DNA of 64,000 nt from Fallopia convolvulus (lineage: Eukaryota; Streptophyta; Magnoliopsida; Caryophyllales; Polygonaceae): positions 24,183,742 to 24,247,741 of the forward strand of contig OZ024720.1 in assembly GCA_964016875.1 (NCBI GenBank), read 5' to 3'. The translations under genes and the position numbers were made by a program. Shown piece after piece: positions 56,062 to 64,000 of the stretch. Each line of letters begins with the position of its first letter. The stretch's first letter is position 1. The notes beneath the pieces are model-generated. The model was not told the origin of the DNA and made no database searches. It saw nothing but the letters and a program-made list of their open reading frames with translations.

Positions 56062-56633
56062 AGGACGTATTGAATAATAGCATAAATTCAAACCTAGAAA
56101 CCGAATGCCACATTTAGGAGAGACATTTACATGGACATTTCATCGAACACTTGATGTGCAATGTTAGATCACCAGTCATTTTAAAGGCAAAAGGAGAAAA
56201 AACAAGTGAACTTTAAAGACATCTAGGCATAAGCACAAAGACTGAGGGAAGTATCAAGCCAAAAAGCACATTTTGCACTACAAAATCAAAACGTATCGAA
56301 TAAAAGCATGAATTCGAACCTAGAAACTAAATGCCACATTTAGGAGTGACATTTACATGGACATTTCATCGAACACTTGGCGTGCAATGTTAGGTCACAA
56401 GTCATTTAAAAGGAAAAAGGAGAAAAAAAAAGTGAACTTTAAAAAAATCTAGGCATAAGAATCAAGAATGAGGATAGTATCAAGCCGATAAGCACATTCT
56501 GCACTACAAAATCAAGACCGATCGAATAAGAGCATAAATTCGAACCTAGAAACCGAATGCCACAATTAGGAGTGACATTTACAAGGACATTTCATCGAAC
56601 ACTTGACATGCAATGTTAGATCACAAATCATTT
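56062..56633. repeat. Satellite block 2b, between the two solo LTRs
   Basis: About two and a half diverged monomers, from aggacgtattgaataatag to atcacaaatcattt. Confidence 0.95.
56629..56633. repeat. Left target site duplication of solo LTR B (cattt)
   Basis: Matches 58122-58126. The target is the satellite's tcattttaaagg stretch. Confidence 0.9.
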
Positions 56634-58121
56634 TGATAACGCCTAATTTAGTCATATTTTAGGGGACTAGTTGAATATTAATTTAGGTCATTTTCATGCA
56701 TATTTTGCATATTTTATATTTATTTTTATTTTATTATGTATTCGGAATCTACACTCGAGTTTATATATATTTCAGGTAATTTATGCTATTTTGGAAATAA
56801 GAGGAGAATGTTCAAGTGTTAATTTAGAAGAATCAAAGCTCAAAAGAGCTTATTATGGGATTGATGGTGGATGGTTTGGTGTGCACACTTCACAAGCAGG
56901 TGCTGATTTAACATGTGTAACATTCCTGGACCAAGCTTATATATATTGGGCTTGTTGTGAAGAAGCGGCCCAATCGTGCGTACAATTGCAAAATACCTTT
57001 ATTGAGTTTTGGAGGCCACGTGAGATGAGAGGGGAGGATTGATAGATTGATAAGGAAAGTTTAATATATTATAGTAAATAGATTAGAATATATATCGCAT
57101 CTGAGATATAGTTTAGGAGGAGATTAATAAGATAAGTTAGCTTTTGGTTTAGATTTGTTTTTAAGTTTCGTTTGTTTGTGTGCCGCACAAGACAGGGACG
57201 GTAATTCACGGTGGAATTGTGTTGGTTTGATTGGAGTTGATTTGCTATGTTATTCAAGTTTCTAGCCCTTGATTTGGAATATCTATATAATTACGACTAA
57301 GTTTTCTTACTCTTTGATTGTATTGAATAATTCTTGGCTAGTTTATATATTTTGATTATGTCTTCAATCATACTTGGCTAAATTCCTAGTTCTAGGATTT
57401 TGGTGATCCATTCAATGTGTATTTAATTAAAGTTATATTCTTTGCCTGAATTGAAATATATTTGATTCGATCCTAGGTTGCGTTATGCCCTATTTGTTTT
57501 ATGCATATATGATTCCTATTAGGGTTTGAGATCGAGAGGAGATAACAATAATAGGAGATTGATTAATTGAATATATTTTTTGTTCATGCTAGATCCCTAG
57601 GATTGGACTTGAGAATTATTTGCGCGAGAGCGACTTAATTTCTCTTGTGTGATTTCTTAATAATCGTAGTTGTATTTGGGTTTGAGTAATTTCAGCGGAG
57701 TGCGAAAGCGGATGTTGACTTTATTTTTCCCTAATCTCTAAAGAGCCCAAAGGATCTAAATTAGACTTGCTTTGTGCGAGAGTGATTGCTAGTCGAGTTT
57801 AGGTACATACACTAGTCGTCCCAGAGGAGTTAGTGTTTACTTTAGATAGTTGGTCCTTCAAAATAAATTCAGGCAGAGTATAATTTTATTTATTGAAATA
57901 TTGTTGTGGTGTTCCTTAACCTTAGACACATCCATCCTATAGATTTTATCCTTTTATTTGCTTTATTATTCATTAGCTTAGTTATAGATATCAATTATTC
58001 CTTATATTTTTGGCCTAATTTATAGTAAAGTTACAATTGGTATTACATTGGTCCTTGTGGGATCGACGCTTGAGGTACTGGAGTGACCCCGTTCGCTTGC
58101 GGGTTTGTTTTGGCTGCATCA
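56634..58121 (+). mobile_element. Solo LTR B, likely Ty3/gypsy
   Basis: 1488 bp, TGATAACGCC to GGCTGCATCA, with a perfect 5-bp target duplication. It is a different family from the other LTRs here. Near the end it has ccttgtgggatcgacgc, sharing TGTGGGATCGAC with the LTR end of Element 1, which supports plus orientation. No PBS, polypurine tract or coding remnant is present. A 123-codon open stretch at 56671-57042 is not supported as a gene. Confidence 0.85.
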
Positions 58122-61100
58122 CATTTTAAAGGCAAAAGTAGAAAAAACAAGTGATCTTTAAAGACATCTAGGCATAAGCACAAAGAATGAGGATAGTATC
58201 AAGCCCATAAGCACATTCTACACTACAAAATCAAGAAGTATCGAATAAAATCATGAATTCGAACCTAGAAACCGAATGCCACATTTAGGAGTTACATTAA
58301 CATGGACATTTCATCGAACACTAGGCGTGCAATGTTAGATAAAAAGTAATTTTGAAGGAAAAAGGAGAAAAAAAAAGGGAACTTTAAAGACATTTAGATA
58401 TAAGCACAAAAAATGAGGATAGTATCAAGTCAATAATCACATTCTGCACTACAAAATCAGGACGTATCGAATAATAGCATAAGTTCGAACCTAGAAACCG
58501 AATGCCACATTTAGGAGTGACATTTACATGGATATTTCATCGAACACTTGACGTGCAATGTTAGATCACAAGTCATTTTAAAGGAAAAACGAGAAACAAC
58601 AAGTGATATTTGAAGACATCTGGGCAAAAAACCAAAGAATGAGGATAGTATCAAGCCAATAAGCACATTCTGCACTAAAAAATCAAGACGTATCGAATAA
58701 AAGCATGATTTCGAACCTAGAAACAAAATGCCACATTTAGGAGGGACATTTACATGGATATTTCATCGAACACTTGGCGTGCAATGTTAGATGTCAATTC
58801 ATTTTAAAGGCAAAAGGAGAGAAAAAGTGAACTTTAAAGGCATCTAGGCATAAGAATCAAGAATGAGCATAGTATCAAGCCAATAAACACATTCTGCACT
58901 ACAAAATCAAGACCGATCAAATAAGAGCAAAAATTCGAACCTAGAAACCGAATGCCACATTTAGGAGTGACATTTACAAGGATATATCATCAAACACTTG
59001 GCGTGCAATGTTAGATCACAAATAATTTTAAAGGCAAAAGCAGAAAAAACAAGTGATCTTTAAAGACATCTAGGCATAAGCACAAAGACTGAGGGTAGTA
59101 TGAAGCCAAGAAACACATTCTGCACTACAAAATCAAGAACTATCGAATAAAGGCATGAATTCGAACCTAGAAACCGAATGCAACATTTAGGAGTGATATT
59201 TACATGGACATTTCATCGAACACTTGGCATGCAATGTTGGATCACTAGTCATTTTAAAGGTAAAAGAAGTAAAAAAAGGAAACTTTAAAGACATCTAGGC
59301 ATAAGAATCAAGAATGAGGATAGTATCGAGCCGATAAGCACATTCTGCACTACAAAATCAAGACCGATTGAATAAGAGTAGAAATTTAAACCTAGAAACA
59401 GTATGCCACATTTAGGAGTGACATTTACAAGGACATTTCATCAAATACTAGGCGTGCAATGTTAGATCTCAAGTAATTTTAAAGGCAAAATGAGAGAAAA
59501 ACAAGTGATCTTTAAAGACATCTAGGCATAAGAACCAAGAATAAGGATAGTATCATGCCAATAAGCACATTCTGCACTACAAAATCAAGACCGATCGAAA
59601 AAGAGCATAAATTCGAACTTGGAAACCGAATGCCACAATTAGGAGTGACATTTAAATGGACATTTCATCGAACACTCGGCGTGCAATGTTAGATCACAAG
59701 TCATTTTAAAGGAAAAAGGAGAAAAAACAAGTGATGTTTGAAGACATCTAGGCATAAAAACAAAGGAAAAGGATAGTATCAAGCCAATTACCACATTCTG
59801 CACTACAAAATCAAGACGTATCGAATAAAAGCATGAATACGAACCTAGCAACCGAATGCCACATTTAGGAGTGATATTTAAAGGGAAATTTCATCGAACA
59901 CTTGGCGTACAATGTTAGATCAAAAGTCATTCTAAAGGCAAAAAGAGAGAAAACAAGTGAACTTTAAAGACATCTAGGCATAAGCACAAAGAATGAGGAT
60001 AGTACCAAGCCAATAAGCACATTCTACACTACAAAATCAGGACGTAACGAATAATAGCATAAATTCGAACCTAGAAAGCGAATGCCACATTTATGAGTGA
60101 CATTTACATGGACATTTCATCGAACACTTGGCGTCAATTTTATATCACAATTAATTTTAAAGGCAAAGGGAGAAAAAACAAGTGATCTTACAAGACATCT
60201 GGGCATAAACCAAAGATTGAAGATAGTATCAAACCAATAAGAACCTTCTGCACTACAAAATCAAGACGTATCGAATAAAAGCATGATTTCGAACATAGAA
60301 ACCGAATGCCACATTTATGAGTGATATTTACATGGACATTTCATCGAACACTACGCGTGCAATGTTAGATCAAAAGTCATTTTAAAGGCAAAAGGAGAGA
60401 AAACAAGTGAACTTTAAAGATATCTAGGCATAAGCACAAAGACTTAGGGTAGTATCAAGCCAAGAAGCACATACTGCACTACAAAATCAAGAAGTATCGA
60501 ATAAAGGCATGAATTCGAACCTAGAAACGAATGCAACATTGAGGAGTGACATTTACATGGACATTTCATCGAACACTTGGCGTGCAATGTTAGATAACTA
60601 GTCATTTTAAAGGTAAAAGGAGTAAAAAAAGTGAACTTTAAAGACATCTAGCCATAAGAATCAAGAATGAGGATAGTATCAAGCCGATAAGCACATTCTA
60701 CACTAAAAAATCAAGACCGATCGAATAAGAGCAGAAATTTAAACCTAGAAACCGAATGCCACATTTAGGAGTGACATTTACAAGGACATTTCATCGAACA
60801 CTAGGCGTGCAATGTTAGATCTCAAGTAATTTTAAAGGCAATATGAGAAAAAAAAAGTGATCTTTAAAGACATCTTGGCATAAACACAAAGAATAAGGAT
60901 AGTATCAAGCCAATAACCACATTCTGCACTACAAAATCAAGACGTATCGAATAAAAGCATGAATTCGAATCTAGAAACCGATTTCCACATATAGGAGTAA
61001 CATTTACATGGACATTTCATCGAACACTACGCGTGCAATCTTAGATCAAAAGTCCTTTTAAAGGCAAAAGGAGAGAAAACAAGTGAACTTTAAAGACATC

Positions 61101-64000
61101 TAGGCATAAGCACAAAGAATGAGGATAGTACCAAGCCAATAAGCACATTCTGCACTACAAAATCAGAATGTACCAAATAATAGCATAAATTCGAACCAAG
61201 AAAACGAATGCCACATTTAGGAGTGACATTTACATGGATATTTCATCGAACACTTGGCGTGCAATGTTAGATCATAAGTCATTTTAAAGGTAAAAGGAGA
61301 AAAAAAAGAGTGAACTTTAAAGACATCTAGGCATAAGAATCAAGAATGAGCATAGTATCAAGCCGATAAGCACATTCTGCATTACAAAATCAAGACCGAT
61401 CGAATAAGAGCAGCAATTCGAACCTAGAAACCCAATGCCACAATTAGGAGTGACATCTAGAAGGACATTTCATCGAACAATTTGCGTGCAATAAGCGTAA
61501 AGAATGAGGATTGTATCAAGCCCATAACCACATTTTGCAGTACAAAATCAAGAAGTATCGAATAAAGGCATGAATTCGAACCTAGAAACTGAATGCAACA
61601 TTTAGGAGTGACATTTACAAGGATATTTCATCGAACACTTGGCGTGCAATGTTAGATCACAAGTCATTTAAAAGGAAAAATAAGAAAAAAACAAGTGATC
61701 TTTAAAGACATCTAGTCATAAGAACCAAGAATGAGGACATTATCATGCCAATAAGCACATTCTGCACTACAAAATCAAGATCGATCGAAGAAGAGCATAA
61801 ATTCAAACTTGGAAACCGAATACCACAATTAGGAGTGACATTTACATGGACATTTCATCGAACACTTGGCGTGCAATGTTAGATCACAAGTCATTTTAAA
61901 GGCAAAAGGAGAAAAAACAAGTGTTCCTTGAAGACATGTAGGCATAAAAACAATAAATAAGGATAGTATCAAGCCAAGAACCACATTCTGCACTACAAAA
62001 TCAAGACGTATCAAATAAAAGCATGAATTTCAACCTAGAAACCGAATGCCACATTTAGGAGTGACATTTACATGGACATTTCATCGAACACTTGGCGTAC
62101 AATGTTAGATCACAAGTCAATTTAAAGGCAAAAGGAGAAAAAACAAGTGTTCTTTGAAGACATCTGGGCATAAACCAAAGAATGAGGATAGTATCAAGCT
62201 AATAAGCAAATTCTACACTACAAAATCAAGACATATCGAATAAAAGCATGATTTCGAACCTAGAAACTGAATGCCACATTTAGGAGTGATATTTACATGG
62301 ACATTACGTCGAACACTTTGCATGCAATGTTAGATCAAAAGCCATTTTAAAGGCAAAAAGATAGAAAACAAGTGAACTTTAAAGCATTTAGGCATAAGCA
62401 CAAAGAATGAGGATAGTACCAAGCCAATAAGCACATTTTGCACTACAAAATAAGGATGTACCGAATAATAGCATAAATTCGAACCTAGAAACCGAATTCC
62501 ACGTTTAGGAGTGACATTTACAGGGATATTTTATCGAACACTTGGCGTGAAATGTTAGATCATACGTCATTTTAAAGGCAAAAGGAGAAAAAACAAGTGA
62601 TCATTAAATATATATCTAAGCATAAGAACCAAGAATGAGGATAGTATCATGCCAATAAGCGCATTCTTCACTACAAAATCAAGACCAATCGAATAAGAGC
62701 ATAAATTCGAACTTGGAAACCAAATGCCACGATCTGGAGTGAAATTTGCGTGGACATTTCATCGAACACTTGGTGTCCAATGTTAGATCACAAGTCATTT
62801 TAAAGGAAAACGGAGAAAAAACAAGTGAACTTTAAAGACGTCTAGGCATAAGCACAAAGACTGAGGGTAGTATTAAGCCGATAAGCACATTCTGCACTAC
62901 AAATGCCACATTTAGGAGAGACATTTACATGGAAACCAAATGCCACATTTAGGAGAGACATTTACATGGAGATTTCTTCGAACATTTGGCATGCAATGTT
63001 ACATCACAAGTCATTTTAAGGGCAAAATTAGAAAAAACAAGTGATCTTTGAAGACATCTGGGCATAAACCAAAGAATGAGGATAGTATCAAGCCAATAAC
63101 CACATTCTGCACTACAAAATCAAGACCTATCGAATAAAATCATGAACTCGAACCTACAAACCGAATTCTACATTTAGGAGTGACATTTACATGGATAGTT
63201 CATCGAACACTGGGCATGCAATGTTAGATCAAAAGTCATTTTAAAGGAAAAAGGAGAAAAAACAAGTGAAATTTAAAGACATCTAGGTATAAGCATAAAG
63301 AATGAGGATAGTATCAAGTCAATAAGCACATTCTACACTAAAAAATTAGGACGTATGGAATAATAGCATAAATTCGAACCTAGAAACCGAATGCCACATT
63401 TAGGAGTGACACTTACATGGACATTTCATCGAACACTTGTCGTGCAATGTTAGATCACAAGTCATTTAAAAGGAAAAAGGTGAAAAAATAGTGAACTTTA
63501 AAGACATCTAGGCATAAGCACAAAGACTGAGGGTAGTATTAAGCCGATAAGCACATTCTGCACTACAAAATCAAGACTGATTGAATAAAAGCATGAATTC
63601 GAACCAAGAAACCGAATGTCACAATTAGGAGTGACATTTACAAGGACATTTCGTCGAACACTTGGGATGCAATGTTAGATCACAAATCATTTTAAGGGCA
63701 AAAGGAGAAAAAACAAGTGATCTTTAAAGACATTCAAGCATAAGCACAAAGAATGAGGATAGTATCAAGCCCATAAGCATATTGTACAAGGCAAAATCAA
63801 GAAGTATCGAATAAAAGCATGAATTCGAACCTAGAAACTGAATGCCACATTTAGGAATGACATTTACATGGACATTTCATTGAACACTTGGCGTGCAATG
63901 TTAGATCACAAGTCTTTTAAAAGGTAAAAGGAGAAAAAACAAGTGATCTTTAAAGACATCTAGGCATAAACACAAAGAATAAGGACAGTATCAAGCCATT
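58122..64000. repeat. Satellite block 2c, right array to the window edge
   Basis: Diverged 225-bp monomers without visible higher-order period. A 37-bp tandem duplication (tgccacatttaggagagac repeated) lies at about 62901-62969. Short units occur, for example where gtgcaataagcgtaaag joins near 61490. No further insertions are seen, and the array continues beyond the window. Confidence 0.95.

Noticed and set aside
56671..57042. 123-codon open frame in solo LTR B
   Set aside because: It lies wholly in an LTR bounded by a 5-bp target duplication, has no recognisable domain, and spans TATA-like and A/T-rich LTR sequence.
1..64000. Telomere-type repeats, rRNA genes or a CENP-B-box-like motif in the satellite
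   Set aside because: No TTTAGGG runs, no rRNA sequence and no convincing match to a CENP-B box were seen when reading.

Overview
The window is plant (angiosperm, probably eudicot) heterochromatin. It holds no recognisable host gene. Everything assigns either to one tandem satellite family with a monomer of about 225 bp or to LTR retrotransposons inserted in it. The plant assignment rests on Ty3/gypsy elements of the Athila type: primer-binding sites complementary to the 3' end of tRNA-Asp, gag/pol motifs such as DLGA, FMDDF and D,D-35-E, and an extra ORF of the ATHILA ORF-1 kind. The species cannot be told from the sequence.

Layout. Satellite fills 1-19023, 52747-54739, 56062-56633 and 58122-64000. 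The left block is partly homogenised into a 1220-bp higher-order repeat made of six unequal units (226+190+194+224+225+161 bp), at about 803-5414 and 10958-13640, plus several larger block duplications. The right block has the same monomer but is more diverged, shows no 1220-bp order, and carries two solo LTRs (54740-56061 and 56634-58121), each with a perfect 5-bp target duplication.

An old Athila-type element (Element 1, minus strand, 19024-52746, about 12.3 kb without its inserts) separates the two blocks. Two younger plus-strand elements of one family sit inside it. Element 3 (23401-33967, target duplication gcgac) lies in the 5' end of Element 1's ATHILA-type ORF. Element 2 (35393-46191, target duplication acaag) lies in the C-terminal part of Element 1's integrase. 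Element 1 therefore reads, right to left: 5' LTR, PBS, gag, PR-RT, RH-IN (cut by Element 2), spacer, ATHILA ORF (cut by Element 3), two polypurine tracts, 3' LTR.

Elements 2 and 3 share LTR type, leader, gag and 3' region but have complementary coding content. Element 3 has gag-PR-RT-RNaseH-integrase and no ATHILA ORF. Element 2 has gag and protease, no RT, RNase H or integrase, and a long intact ATHILA-type ORF in their place. This looks like a split, two-component retrotransposon family. In addition, each family carries its own GC-rich palindromic cassette (core GTCGGGCCCGAC in Elements 2/3; AGAGCGCGGT/ACCGCGCTCT pairs in Element 1), repeated in the LTRs, the gag-PR linker and the 3' spacers. 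These two observations are the most interesting in the window.

All coordinates come from reading the sequence by eye. LTR ends and target duplications are exact to the base. Satellite block-duplication edges and cassette edges are approximate.
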